The position numbers were made by a program, and so were the translations under genes. Positions 17,048 through 25,848 of a stretch of 64,000 nucleotides of DNA are shown piece by piece (position 1 is the stretch's first letter; every line of letters starts with the position of its first letter). Origin of the DNA: Chloroflexota bacterium. Lineage in GTDB: Bacteria; Chloroflexota; Anaerolineae; Anaerolineales; Anaerolineaceae. Below the pieces are notes generated by a model. That model was not told the origin of the DNA. It saw only the letters and a list, made by a program, of their open reading frames with translations, and searched no databases. Location of the stretch: the NCBI GenBank assembly GCA_029548365.1, contig JAKPNN010000029.1:47779-111778 (forward strand), read 5' to 3'.

Positions 17048-18040
17048 ATGACTCGTAAATCACTTGGCTTTGTACCCCTGATCTGGCAGTGCGCATTTTG
17101 TGACACCCAGAACCCCGGCCCGATTAAAAGCTGCACGAACTGCGGTGCACCCCAACCCGAAAACGTGGAGTTCCTGCAGGTCAATGAAGCGCGCTTTAAC
17201 TTCATTAAAGACGAAGCGCTGATCCGCATGGCCAAATCCGGTCCGGATATTCACTGCCCATTTTGCGGCACGCGCAACCTTGCCACAAACGATATTTGTA
17301 CAAATTGCGGTGGTGATCTCGGATGGGGTGGCAAAGAACGCCAGGTCGGTCAGCGGGTGCGCTCCGTCACCGAGGCGCAAGCCCCACCGCAAATCGATGA
17401 TTCAACGGCCAAAAAGCGCAAAGCGCCCACGCTGGCGATCATTCTCATCATCCTGGCGCTTATCGTGGGATGCGTGGTATTGCTGGTCATGCTCCTGCGC
17501 ACCGATGATGTCACCGCTACGGTCACCGATGTCCTGTGGGAGCGTTCCATCAACGTTGAAGTCTACACATCGATTACCGAAACTGCCTGGCGTGATGAAG
17601 TACCCATTGGCGCCCAGGTGACGTATTGCTCATCCACTTACCGGTATACATCCAATACTTACGTCTCGGGCGCAGTTGAGGTCTGCGGTGATCCCTATGT
17701 GGAAGACACAGGCACCGGCGTCGGCGAGGTGGTGCAGGACTGCTCCTACGAAGTCTATGACGATTACTGCGAATATACGGCGATGGCATGGGTTGTGGTT
17801 CGGACGGTCACCGAAAGCGGTTATGACCTGTCGCCCTTCTGGCCGGCGGTTAATTTACACTTGGGCGAGCGTGAAGGTGAACACTCAGAGAGCTATATGA
17901 TCAATTTCAGTGATGGCAGTGATACTTACCGATTCACCACCGCCAACGCCCAGCTTTTCTCGCAAGCAGAAATTGGCAGCCGCTGGATTTTGCAAATCAA
18001 TCAATTGGGCGGCGTGCAATCTTTGGAACCGATCAATTAA
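17048..18040 (+). CDS. Double zinc-ribbon membrane protein with extracytoplasmic domain
   Basis: 330 aa from ATG 17048, which has GGAGG four bases upstream; an earlier ATG at 17003 lies in the -10 box. Two zinc-ribbon knuckle pairs at the N-terminus: C15-C18/C29-C32 and C70-C73/C84-C87, both with the CxNCG ending. A basic stretch (AKKRK) precedes one membrane helix (128-150). The remaining 180 residues, predicted outside, are rich in Tyr, Ser and Thr and include several Cys (VTYCSS, VEVCGD, QDCSYEVYDDYCEY) that might form disulfides. I do not recognise the outer domain. Cytosolic zinc ribbon plus outer domain suggests a membrane sensor or scaffold; this is inference. Confidence 0.75.
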   Translation: MTRKSLGFVPLIWQCAFCDTQNPGPIKSCTNCGAPQPENVEFLQVNEARFNFIKDEALIRMAKSGPDIHCPFCGTRNLATNDICTNCGGDLGWGGKERQVGQRVRSVTEAQAPPQIDDSTAKKRKAPTLAIILIILALIVGCVVLLVMLLRTDDVTATVTDVLWERSINVEVYTSITETAWRDEVPIGAQVTYCSSTYRYTSNTYVSGAVEVCGDPYVEDTGTGVGEVVQDCSYEVYDDYCEYTAMAWVVVRTVTESGYDLSPFWPAVNLHLGEREGEHSESYMINFSDGSDTYRFTTANAQLFSQAEIGSRWILQINQLGGVQSLEPIN

Positions 18041-18072
18041 GCCTGCGTTTAAAGCAGTTGCTGAAGATGTAG

Positions 18073-18108
18073 CCAGCCCACCTTCGTTTTTGGTGGGTTG
18101 GTTTTATT
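18073..18108 (+). terminator. Intrinsic terminator after the zinc-ribbon gene
   Basis: CCAGCCCACC (18073-18082) pairs with GGTGGGTTGG (18092-18101) with one G-T wobble, followed by TTTTATT. Confidence 0.85.
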
Positions 18109-18177
18109 AATATTGATGATCTCGCGGAAATTTCCTGCAGAATTTTCACTCGCAGCGAAAACCACGTGCCACCCCGT

Positions 18178-18912
18178 CTAAACGGCCCGGATAATTTCCC
18201 CATCACCGGTCATCTCAACGGTCTGCCCGGGCTGTAAGATGAGAAAGTCTGCATCCCATGCCCCATTCAGTAAACGTCTGATCAGTACCAGGTCGCCAGC
18301 CAGGCATTCAAAGCGCCAGCCGCGGCGTTGTGCATCGTTCCGAGCACGCTCTGAGGCTTTAGCGCCATCCCCATTCCCAAGGTCGATATAGGCGGCGCGT
18401 TCATAATGCTCATGCCAGGCTTGCATCACCTCCATCAGGTAAGAGGCGTTGTCCGCGCCGTATTTTTCAACGTATGCGGCATACAGCGTTTCCGCATCGC
18501 CGGCGGTAAAAGCCCCCATCGATAAGGGTGTCGATTCAGATTCACCGCGCTCGACGAAGTCCTGTACGTACCAGTAGGTTCCCGGACAGGCAGAAAATTC
18601 CTGATCATAACGCTCCCGTCCGCCCAAAAAAAGGGTGATGCAATCATGGGCGCGCGGGATCACCAGCGGGATCGCCCCCGCCTGTAAGCCATGGGCAGCC
18701 TGACCGCACAGGCCATACGCCAGAATCACCGCATCGTAGCAGCCTGCCTGGTCTGCGGAACTAATATGGGCTTGAAGAACATGGCGTAAATTTTTGGGGT
18801 TGATATGCAATCCAAAACGTTCGAAAACCACGTCCACCACGTGGGATGAATGAGCTGCTGCCAAGTAGACCGGGCGCGCCAGCACATCACAGGCAATACA
18901 CTTGATGCGCAT
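18178..18912 (-). CDS. DUF1638 domain-containing protein
   Basis: 244 aa. The sequence shows the DUF1638 pattern: CIACDVLARPVYLAA at the N-terminus, AVILAYGLCGQAAHGLQAG, and PRAHDCITLFLGGRERY. Conserved Cys (C5, C8, and the C of YGLCG and HDC) are suggestive of metal binding. In other genomes DUF1638 genes often accompany corrinoid methyltransferase systems, but none is near here. Nine bases separate it from the alpha/beta hydrolase upstream, so the two are probably co-transcribed. Biochemical function is unknown. Confidence 0.8.
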   Translation of the reverse strand: MRIKCIACDVLARPVYLAAAHSSHVVDVVFERFGLHINPKNLRHVLQAHISSADQAGCYDAVILAYGLCGQAAHGLQAGAIPLVIPRAHDCITLFLGGRERYDQEFSACPGTYWYVQDFVERGESESTPLSMGAFTAGDAETLYAAYVEKYGADNASYLMEVMQAWHEHYERAAYIDLGNGDGAKASERARNDAQRRGWRFECLAGDLVLIRRLLNGAWDADFLILQPGQTVEMTGDGEIIRAV

Positions 18913-18921
18913 GAAGCCGCC

Positions 18922-19929
18922 TTACAGCCCAGCCCAGAAATTGTTCAACGCGTTGAACAGCTGTTGGGGTGTCTCCCAGTGGGGCAAGCCCCTGGTGGGA
19001 GAAATGCGGACGCCCTTCCAGTTTTCGCATTCTCGCAAGACCATGGGCAGCATTTCGTAATTTGTAAAGGGACCAGCGTCGTAGACCACCAGAACCGGAG
19101 GCTTAAGCGCCATATAGACGGTCTCTCGCACAGCAGGTGTGAGTAATTTTCCGCTCAGAAAGAAGGTAGGCGCATACTGTGCCCCGGGTTGGTGAGCGGT
19201 CTGGTAGGCATAATCCACAAACTCCTCCGGAACCAGCCCCTCAAAGACTTTGTTGAGGAAATAATAAATACTGGGACGGGTTGTGACCAGGTCATAAATG
19301 GGTCTGTTCCACAGGGGAACCGCCAGGCCTGTATAAAACGTGTTCTTTGCCCTGGACCGGGCTTCGCTCTGGGCAAATTTATCCATCCGGGGCGGGTTGA
19401 ATCCGGTGGGTGAAATCATCACCAGTGAGCGGAACAGACCTGGGCTGCGAACTGCTGCGCGTGCGGCAAACTCACAGGAGAGCGAGAGCGCAATCACATC
19501 AGCCGGTTTTTTAACCACCTCTTTGAGGAAGTCGTGAATCGCGTGCTGATACAGTTGCGGGCTGTACAGGCGGTCTGAGCGTTCTGACCAGCCAAAGCCG
19601 GGCAGGTCAAGGGCATAAACCGGTCGCTGCCCCTGGTAGTGTTCAAATAAAGGTTTCATTTCATAAGCGCTGGGAGCAGCGTTGATGCTGTGCAGCAGGA
19701 CCAGGGGCGTCCCCTTGCCGCTTGTACTGGCATAATAGCTGATGCGTCCCGCGTGTTGAGAGAGGAAATCGTGCCTGTCTGCGTCGAGGGCTTTATCCAG
19801 GGGCATGTCGTGGCGGATATATTTGCGGCTGAAGAGGATCCAGCCGGCAACAGCCGCGGCTATGCCGGAAAGCAGTCCGGCTGCTCCCCATGCAATACCT
19901 TTGGTAGTCTTCTTGATGGTTTTTCTCAT
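18922..19929 (-). CDS. Alpha/beta-fold hydrolase with N-terminal membrane anchor
   Basis: 335 aa from ATG 19929, chosen because GGAGGT lies six bases upstream (a longer frame from 19989 has none). A hydrophobic segment at about 10-32 should anchor it. The hydrolase core has the oxyanion strand VLLHSINAAP and DLPGFGWSE. The nucleophile elbow is ALSLS (147-151), so Ser149 is in place but the usual GxSxG glycines are Ala and Ser. Candidate acid Asp in YDAGPFTN and His in GLPHWETP near the C-terminus complete a triad. Substrate unknown. Probably co-transcribed with the DUF1638 gene. Confidence 0.85.
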   Translation of the reverse strand: MRKTIKKTTKGIAWGAAGLLSGIAAAVAGWILFSRKYIRHDMPLDKALDADRHDFLSQHAGRISYYASTSGKGTPLVLLHSINAAPSAYEMKPLFEHYQGQRPVYALDLPGFGWSERSDRLYSPQLYQHAIHDFLKEVVKKPADVIALSLSCEFAARAAVRSPGLFRSLVMISPTGFNPPRMDKFAQSEARSRAKNTFYTGLAVPLWNRPIYDLVTTRPSIYYFLNKVFEGLVPEEFVDYAYQTAHQPGAQYAPTFFLSGKLLTPAVRETVYMALKPPVLVVYDAGPFTNYEMLPMVLRECENWKGVRISPTRGLPHWETPQQLFNALNNFWAGL

Positions 19930-20204
19930 TGCCGACCTCCAGGTAGAATCGGTTCTCAATCCATGAGCATCATGCTTAAACTTTAGCACATCTTAATCCG
20001 ATTAAGTGAGGTCGCTCTTCGATTTCCTGCTGCGCTTGATTGTGTTCTCCCGAACGGAAAGACCGACCTGGTCATATCCTGCCACCCTGTCTCCCACGCC
20101 CCAAGTTTTTGTCATCATCAGGAATGGTCAACCAACACGTCATGAAAATCGTACCCAAAACGATACTGCTTAACTATCCGTGATTCAAGATCAGTTTTTC
20201 GCTT

Positions 20205-20210
20205 TATAAT
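20205..20210 (+). promoter_or_regulatory. -10 box for the UMF1 transporter gene
   Basis: TATAAT 34 bases before the ATG; the -35 is weak. An AGGAGG ribosome site follows in the leader. Confidence 0.5.
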
Positions 20211-20244
20211 AAGGGCATTAATCAATCTGTTTTAGGAGGATTCA

Positions 20245-21555
20245 ATGGACCTGATCGAGAAAAAACGTGCCCAGGCCGCCTGGGCGATGTATGATTGGGC
20301 AAACTCATCCTTTGCCACCACCATCATGGGGTCAATTCTGCCCAATTACTTCGCGGCGTATATCGCCACCGATGGTGCACTTGCAATCTGGGGATACACC
20401 ATAGCGATTGGCAGCCTGATCGCGGCGTTGATCAGCCCGCTACTGGGCGCGATCGCCGACTTCCGCGGCTCGAAGAAGAAGTTTATGGCTTTCTTCATCG
20501 CCGTAGGTGTGATCAGCACCGGTTTACTTTTCATGGTTAAATCGCCGGATGATCAACTGCTGGCATCGATTTTGTATATTTTCGGCACAATTGGATTTGC
20601 GGGGTCGATGGTGTTTTATGACGCCCTGCTGCCCCATGTAGCGGATGATGATGAAATTGACCAGATCTCCTCGAAAGGGTATGCCCTGGGTTATATTGGC
20701 GGTGGGTTGCTACTGTTGATTAATGTGATCATGATCTTTTTGGGTCCTTCTTTGCTGCCCCATATGAGCGAGGAGCAGGCCACCATGCTGATGATGCGCC
20801 TGAGCCTGGCCAGTGTAGCCGTCTGGTGGGCAGTATTTTCAATCCCAATCTTCCGACGAGTGAAGGAGCCCGTTCGCATGGTAGAAACCAGCGAAATCGG
20901 TCAGAACGTGTTGACCGTAGGATTCAGCCGCTTTTTTAATACTTTAAAAGAGATCACCAAATTCCGGGATCTTTTCTGGTTTTTACTGACCTTTTTTGTG
21001 TATGCCAACGGGATTGGGACGATTATCACGATGGCAGTGGCTTTTGGTACCGATCTGGGCTTTGGCACGATGATCCTGATTGGCACCCTGTTGATGGTGC
21101 AATTTGTGGCGGCGCCCTTTTCTATCTGGTTTGGCAAGCTCTCGAAGAAAATCGGCATTAAACAGTCCATTTCCCTCAGCCTGATGGTGTATGCCGTGAT
21201 CGCAGTAGTGGGCTTTTTTATGTCAAAAGAATGGCATTTCCTCTTGCTGGGGTTTGGCGTGGCGATGGTGCAGGGCGGAAGCCAGGCTCTCAGCCGCTCG
21301 TTAGTCGGTCAGTTGATGCCAAAGAGCAAAACCGCCGAGTTTTATGGCTTTTTCAGCGTGTCGGAGAAGTTTAATACCGTGGTGGGGCCTTTCATTATGG
21401 CACTGGTCACGCAACTGACAGGCGATGGTCGCTATGGAATTATTTCTCTGGTGGTTTTCTTTGTAGCCGGCATCCTCATGCTGCGGAGCGTCGATATCCA
21501 ACGCGGGGTCAAGCTGGCGCAGGAAGTGGACGCAAAGATGGTTGAGGTGGAGTAA
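20245..21555 (+). CDS. UMF1/Atg22-like MFS transporter
   Basis: 436 aa with about 12 hydrophobic segments. The start AWAMYDWANSSFATTI is the signature of the UMF1 (ultraviolet-marker/Atg22-like) MFS family, and GSKKKFMAF lies in the expected cytoplasmic loop. Members move amino acids or are uncharacterised; substrate cannot be told. AGGAGG lies six bases before the ATG. Single-gene unit. Confidence 0.9.
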   Translation: MDLIEKKRAQAAWAMYDWANSSFATTIMGSILPNYFAAYIATDGALAIWGYTIAIGSLIAALISPLLGAIADFRGSKKKFMAFFIAVGVISTGLLFMVKSPDDQLLASILYIFGTIGFAGSMVFYDALLPHVADDDEIDQISSKGYALGYIGGGLLLLINVIMIFLGPSLLPHMSEEQATMLMMRLSLASVAVWWAVFSIPIFRRVKEPVRMVETSEIGQNVLTVGFSRFFNTLKEITKFRDLFWFLLTFFVYANGIGTIITMAVAFGTDLGFGTMILIGTLLMVQFVAAPFSIWFGKLSKKIGIKQSISLSLMVYAVIAVVGFFMSKEWHFLLLGFGVAMVQGGSQALSRSLVGQLMPKSKTAEFYGFFSVSEKFNTVVGPFIMALVTQLTGDGRYGIISLVVFFVAGILMLRSVDIQRGVKLAQEVDAKMVEVE

Positions 21556-21855
21556 TTTTCGATATCCCAATTACGCCCATCTCTTGTGTAAGGAAACAGA
21601 GGACGGTCTTTAGAACGTAGCTGATAGCTGAAGGGGAACAGTTGTCAGCTTTCATCATATTTGCTGATGCCCGAATTCCAAACACCAAATCCTTCATCCC
21701 CATTGGTTGAAGGTTCTTTAGCGCAACAGGTTGGGACCACCTTCAATGAACGCCGAACTTAATTCAACGTGCCTAAAATGTGATCTACTCTAGATTTCGG
21801 ATGCTATAATTAAGATCAAACCATTTCCCACCATTGGAGACGAAACCTTACAGCC
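21556..21855. other. Intergenic region before the ATP-grasp gene
   Basis: About 300 bases. It contains an AGCTGA...TCAGCT inverted pair near 21620-21650 and the extended -10 at 21802. No gene or known RNA element was recognised. Confidence 0.5.
21802..21810 (+). promoter_or_regulatory. Extended -10 promoter of the ATP-grasp ligase gene
   Basis: TGC-TATAAT is a perfect extended -10 placed 46 bases before the ATG at 21856. Confidence 0.6.
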
Positions 21856-22920
21856 ATGAAGAAATTTCGAGTTGCATTACTGGCCAACCTGAAGAAAAAC
21901 GCACCCTGCTGGGAGGGCATGCCTGAGGATCAATGGGATGACCTGGATGGCGAGACTACGATCCAGGCCCTGGTCGAGGCGATAAGGGCAGGCGGACACA
22001 CCTGTGAGTTCCTGGAAGGCGACATCACCATCGTCGATACCGTCCGAAAGTTCAAGCCCGATATCTGTTTCAATATTTGCGAAAGCCATTTTGGCGATGC
22101 GCGTGAAGCCCAGGTTCCGGCTATCCTGGAAAAATTGCGCATTCCCTATACCGGGTCACAGGTCACATGCCTGGCTTTAACCCTTGATAAACCAATGACA
22201 AAGCGCATTTTAACCTACCACGATCTGCCCACGCCGGAATTCCAAACCTTTGAACGCGTCGATGAGCCCTTAGACCCAAAAATGCAGTTTCCACTATTCG
22301 TTAAGCCCAGCCGCGAAGGTACCGGTATGGGGGTTTCTGCCAAATCCATTGTCAGAGATGAGTACGAACTGCGCGAACAGGTGCGCATCATGGTTGAACG
22401 CTATCAGCAAGCTGCTCTGGTGGAGACCTTCATTGAAGGTCGGGAGGTGACGGTGGGCTTGGTCGGAAACCTGGTGGGCCCGGTAGCCCGTCGCATCCCG
22501 CATGATGAGAACCTGCCCCGCATCCAGGCGGGGTTGCGCTTCTTTCCGCCGCTGGAGGTTGACCTCTCCCCCTTCTTTGAGACGGATATTGTCTACGATA
22601 ACCGGTTGAAAGTTGACCTGGCTGATCAGCTCACCTACCTCTGCCCGACACCGCTGGACGAAGACATGGTTGACGAGCTCAACTGGCTGGCGGCGGCTGT
22701 CTTCCGGGTGACCGGCGCGCTGGATGTGGCGCGGGTGGACTTTCGTTTAAACATCAATGAGGACTGGAAGCCCTATATCCTGGAGATCAACCCCCTGCCC
22801 GGGCTCACGCCCGGCATCTCGGACATCGTCATCGAAGCCGCTGCCGAAGGGGTCGACCATACTGAACTGGTCAACATGATCCTCGAAACTGCGCTCCGTC
22901 GATATGGGTTGATCGCGTAA
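21856..22920 (+). CDS. D-alanine-D-alanine ligase-like ATP-grasp protein
   Basis: 354 aa. N-terminal Rossmann-like lobe (CFNICESHFGDAREAQVP, with the Glu typical of Ddl), central ATP-grasp lobe (FPLFVKPSREGTGMGVS, ETFIEGREVTVGLVGN) and C-terminal metal-binding end (VARVDFR and ILEINPLPGLTPG). These fit the Ddl superfamily, which joins carboxylates to amino groups using ATP. The divergence from housekeeping Ddl and the absence of mur genes nearby make another dipeptide ligase equally possible. Transcribed alone. Confidence 0.85.
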   Translation: MKKFRVALLANLKKNAPCWEGMPEDQWDDLDGETTIQALVEAIRAGGHTCEFLEGDITIVDTVRKFKPDICFNICESHFGDAREAQVPAILEKLRIPYTGSQVTCLALTLDKPMTKRILTYHDLPTPEFQTFERVDEPLDPKMQFPLFVKPSREGTGMGVSAKSIVRDEYELREQVRIMVERYQQAALVETFIEGREVTVGLVGNLVGPVARRIPHDENLPRIQAGLRFFPPLEVDLSPFFETDIVYDNRLKVDLADQLTYLCPTPLDEDMVDELNWLAAAVFRVTGALDVARVDFRLNINEDWKPYILEINPLPGLTPGISDIVIEAAAEGVDHTELVNMILETALRRYGLIA

Positions 22921-23094
22921 GCATTCAGGCCAATGCAGGGGGAGGATTGACCGTCCTGGCATAAATCGGGCTTTGCCATGTTTCCTGGAGCAATAAACAC
23001 AATCGATGATCATCTCTGATTTCACTTGGCGCCATTAACCAACGCCTTCCAAATTTTGGGATACAATTTGCTGGTTGATTTGTGAGGAATATTT

Positions 23095-23739
23095 ATGGAA
23101 CCCTTGTCTATCCCGGAAGAATTCTTGGGTGAGGTTGTCGCCAGCCATGAACGGATTCAAACGGTGGTTAAACGCCTGGCCAAAGAGATATTTTATAGCA
23201 TCGATTATGTGGGTAAGGTGCCGGTTTTACTGTGCCTGCGCGAGGGCGCTGCGCCTTTTCATCGCGATCTGATTCATGAACTGAATAAATTATCCTTTGA
23301 TTTTGAAAGCGCCTGGCTTAAAACGCGTCATTATTATCGGGGGACTGAAGGCACCGGCGAAGTAAACATTTTTTCTTACGAAGGGCCTGAGCTGGCAGGC
23401 AGGCTGGTGATCATCGTGGAAGATATCATCGATTCCTCTGCGACGATTGTCAGGGTGTGTGATTATTTGGATGAAGAAAAGGTCGCTCGTCGAAATATCT
23501 GTACATTTCTATTTAAAGAACATCCGGAGAATATGGAGTGGCGCAATACCGGTTTGAATGGCTACCGGCACCTCCCGGAGGTACGCCATGTGGGATTATT
23601 CATTGAACCACTGTTTGTGGTCGGCTATGGGCTGGATTACAGAGAATTTGGCCGGAATGATAATCAGATCATGCTATTGACGCCGGCAGGACAGGCTTGG
23701 GTTGACCAACAGATTGCTCAAAGAAACTCAGGCGGATAA
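23095..23739 (+). CDS. Phosphoribosyltransferase (hypoxanthine-type)
   Basis: 214 aa. The PRPP-binding loop is VIIVEDIIDSSATI (about 106-119), the VxDIxDTGxT motif of type I phosphoribosyltransferases, and LLCLREGAAPFHRDL with KTRHYYRGT matches the HPRT order. It should convert hypoxanthine or guanine with PRPP to the nucleotide. TACAAT at 23062 and GAGGA before the ATG support expression. The neighbouring convergent gene encodes an adenylosuccinate synthetase, which would take IMP onward. Longer than many HPRTs (about 180), with an extra C-terminal part. Confidence 0.85.
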   Translation: MEPLSIPEEFLGEVVASHERIQTVVKRLAKEIFYSIDYVGKVPVLLCLREGAAPFHRDLIHELNKLSFDFESAWLKTRHYYRGTEGTGEVNIFSYEGPELAGRLVIIVEDIIDSSATIVRVCDYLDEEKVARRNICTFLFKEHPENMEWRNTGLNGYRHLPEVRHVGLFIEPLFVVGYGLDYREFGRNDNQIMLLTPAGQAWVDQQIAQRNSGG

Positions 23740-23764
23740 GTGTGTTTTTATTGAAAATAGCTGG

Positions 23765-24844
23765 TCAACAATAGGTTCTCAAGCGCGCTTGCAGCGTGTC
23801 ACTGACGACTGGTAAGTCGTCATGTTTGCTGGCCATACTGGTCCATGGCTTACCGGTGTTGACCAGGGTTACCTCGACCCCTGTTTGCCTTTCAATTTCA
23901 CTGATCAGGTTTTTCACCTTGCCAGTCAAATGTCCCCATTGACGCACATCCCTGACGTCCGGATCATAGTGCTCGGCAAAAGTCAGCGCGATCTGATTGG
24001 CGCCATTGAGCTTGATTATGCGTACCAGTAACGCATAATCGATGCCCTTTGCTTTTCTCCTGATCTGGCGTTGCCCTGTTTTGGGGTCGATAATCGAACT
24101 GTATTCAAGAATCCCCCGCGTCTGCATTTCTTCGACGGAGAACTCATCCACGGCGCCCATCGAGCCAGTTCCTTCGCGGGTCGGCAAAGCCTTAACGCAA
24201 ACAATCACATTGTTAACCAGGCGCCAATTTAAGCCTACGCCGGCAATTATTGAAGGCGCAGTTACATCAACAGAGGTGACATTAGGATATTCGCCATGAT
24301 AGCGGGAAAGGAATGTGCCCTGTGTGCCCTCGAGATTGATGGTTCCCTGCCGGGCCAGTCGATTCGCCAATTCTGGAATATCCTCAAGATAAGGCTGCAG
24401 GGCTGGAATATCCCGGGCCAGTGGTGCTATTCGCAAGGCAGCGTGCGCCATGGCAATGCCTGTCCCACTTTTGGTGCTGCCAATCGCCTTCATGCTGCTA
24501 CTGTGGGTTTCCTCCTGAATATTCTCGGACGTGATGATCGGGCACAGCGGATCAATGCGTACTTTTTCAACTGGCAGTCGAAAGCGATTGACTTCGGAAA
24601 GGAATTTATCCACATTGACAGCCGTCCCCGGGCCAAGACCAACCAGCGCTTCTGAAAGAATAAAACCCAGGGGGAGCTGGTTGGTAACGATATAATGCTC
24701 GCCGAAAAAGAGCCCATGCTCGGGATTGGTACCACCGCAACCCCGGAAAACACCCAGCGATTGATCTCGATAAGCCTGCCAAGCGCTTACCAACCCCTTG
24801 CCTTCATCGCCCCAGAATCCACCGACAATAATGTTTGCTCCCAT
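23765..24844 (-). CDS. purA: Short-form adenylosuccinate synthetase
   Basis: 359 aa, close to the short archaeal form (about 340) and well under the 430 of E. coli PurA. GFWGDEGKG (8-16) keeps the catalytic Asp; the next loop reads GGTNPEH where PurA normally has GGxNAGHT, so the catalytic His is kept but its neighbours differ. STKSGTGIA and LEGTQGTFLSRYHGEYP with VTSVDVTAPS follow in the family order. The enzyme joins IMP and aspartate with GTP. It is convergent with the phosphoribosyltransferase gene, 25 bases apart. A paralogue with another substrate is possible. Confidence 0.8.
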   Translation of the reverse strand: MGANIIVGGFWGDEGKGLVSAWQAYRDQSLGVFRGCGGTNPEHGLFFGEHYIVTNQLPLGFILSEALVGLGPGTAVNVDKFLSEVNRFRLPVEKVRIDPLCPIITSENIQEETHSSSMKAIGSTKSGTGIAMAHAALRIAPLARDIPALQPYLEDIPELANRLARQGTINLEGTQGTFLSRYHGEYPNVTSVDVTAPSIIAGVGLNWRLVNNVIVCVKALPTREGTGSMGAVDEFSVEEMQTRGILEYSSIIDPKTGQRQIRRKAKGIDYALLVRIIKLNGANQIALTFAEHYDPDVRDVRQWGHLTGKVKNLISEIERQTGVEVTLVNTGKPWTSMASKHDDLPVVSDTLQARLRTYC

Positions 24845-24951
24845 TACCGTTACCTTTCCATTTATTTGGTTCTGTCAAACCAGGTTTCAAGCCGCACCTG
24901 ATGATATCACAGAGGGATTAAATTTTAAAGACCTTCACCGCAACGGTATGC

Positions 24952-25308
24952 TCAACGAATTGTGAAGCAATGCCCTTCGGGGTCAACCGCTTCGGCAGCA
25001 GACTTGCCATCTTCCAGGAGGCGAATTTCGCCAATGTTTACCCCGGCGTCATGGAGTTTCTGCCACATCTGTTCTAAGTCATCCACCTTGAAGACGATCT
25101 GATGCTGTTTACCCGGGAGTTCATCCGCGCCGCCATGCAAAGCCAATGAACATGCCCCGGCGTCAAGTTCAACCCACATTTCGTCAGTATCGTCTGCTAC
25201 ATGGCTTGGATAGCGGACTTCCAACCCGAGCAGATCCCGATAGAAACGCACTGCACCTGCCATATCCTTAACAAACAAAATGATTTGATTAATTGAAGCT
25301 CGAGTCAT
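24952..25308 (-). CDS. VOC-family (glyoxalase/bleomycin-resistance fold) protein
   Basis: 118 aa, one vicinal-oxygen-chelate unit: INQIILFVKDMAGAVRFYRDLLGLE at the start in pieces, MWVELDAG in the middle, and EAVDPEGHCFTIR at the end, giving the typical beta-alpha-beta-beta-beta repeats. AAGGGAA lies upstream of the ATG. Members include glyoxalases, dioxygenases and resistance proteins; nothing here fixes a substrate. Confidence 0.85.
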   Translation of the reverse strand: MTRASINQIILFVKDMAGAVRFYRDLLGLEVRYPSHVADDTDEMWVELDAGACSLALHGGADELPGKQHQIVFKVDDLEQMWQKLHDAGVNIGEIRLLEDGKSAAEAVDPEGHCFTIR

Positions 25309-25372
25309 TGTGATTCCCTTGTAATTAATGGTTTTTTAATACAGCAACTGATTAAACCCAGTTACCCATTTT

Positions 25373-25699
25373 TCAATAGGGCTCATCAGGGCCTGCCCAG
25401 CCAAATACCGCAAAATCAACCCGGCCATGGGCATCAAAGAGCACGCCTTCTTCCTCTAAAAGGGTGCGCTGAATAGCGTGTCCGAAACCATCACTGCGGA
25501 TGCTGATTTTGCCCTGCGCGTTGATCACCCGCTGCCAGGGGACATCCGGATACGAGCGATATCTGAGGGACGCCAGGGCATATCCGACCATGCGCGCAGT
25601 ACATCCGCCCACCAGCTCAGCGGTGCGCCCGTAGGTGGTCACTTTTCCTTTTGGGACCAGGCGAACCAGCGCGTAGATTCGTTCGTAAAGCGGTTCCAT
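25373..25699 (-). CDS. Alkyltransferase-like (ATL) DNA-binding protein
   Basis: 108 aa from ATG 25699 (a TTG two codons earlier is possible). It has the helix-turn-helix DNA-binding half of O6-methylguanine-DNA methyltransferase: PKGKVTTYGRTAELV, ARMVGYAL. The acceptor PCHRV motif reads PWQRV (54-58), with Trp55 in place of the active-site Cys. That makes it an ATL protein, which recognises O6-alkylguanine and flags it for nucleotide excision repair but cannot transfer the alkyl group. Confidence 0.92.
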   Translation of the reverse strand: MEPLYERIYALVRLVPKGKVTTYGRTAELVGGCTARMVGYALASLRYRSYPDVPWQRVINAQGKISIRSDGFGHAIQRTLLEEEGVLFDAHGRVDFAVFGWAGPDEPY

Positions 25700-25848
25700 T
25701 GTCAATCTTTGCAGGCTTTAAGAGAAAACATCCCTGGTAAAGGCACGCGCAGATTTGGGAATGTGAACAATTCGGCAGCGTTGGGTTTCATTTCGGGATT
25801 GACGGGTTCGGTGAGTGCTTCATATTTGTGCGAAAATACCTCCATTTG

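Noticed and set aside
23765..24844. PurZ (2-aminoadenylosuccinate synthetase) identity
   Set aside because: PurZ lacks the catalytic Asp that is kept here in WGDEGKG.
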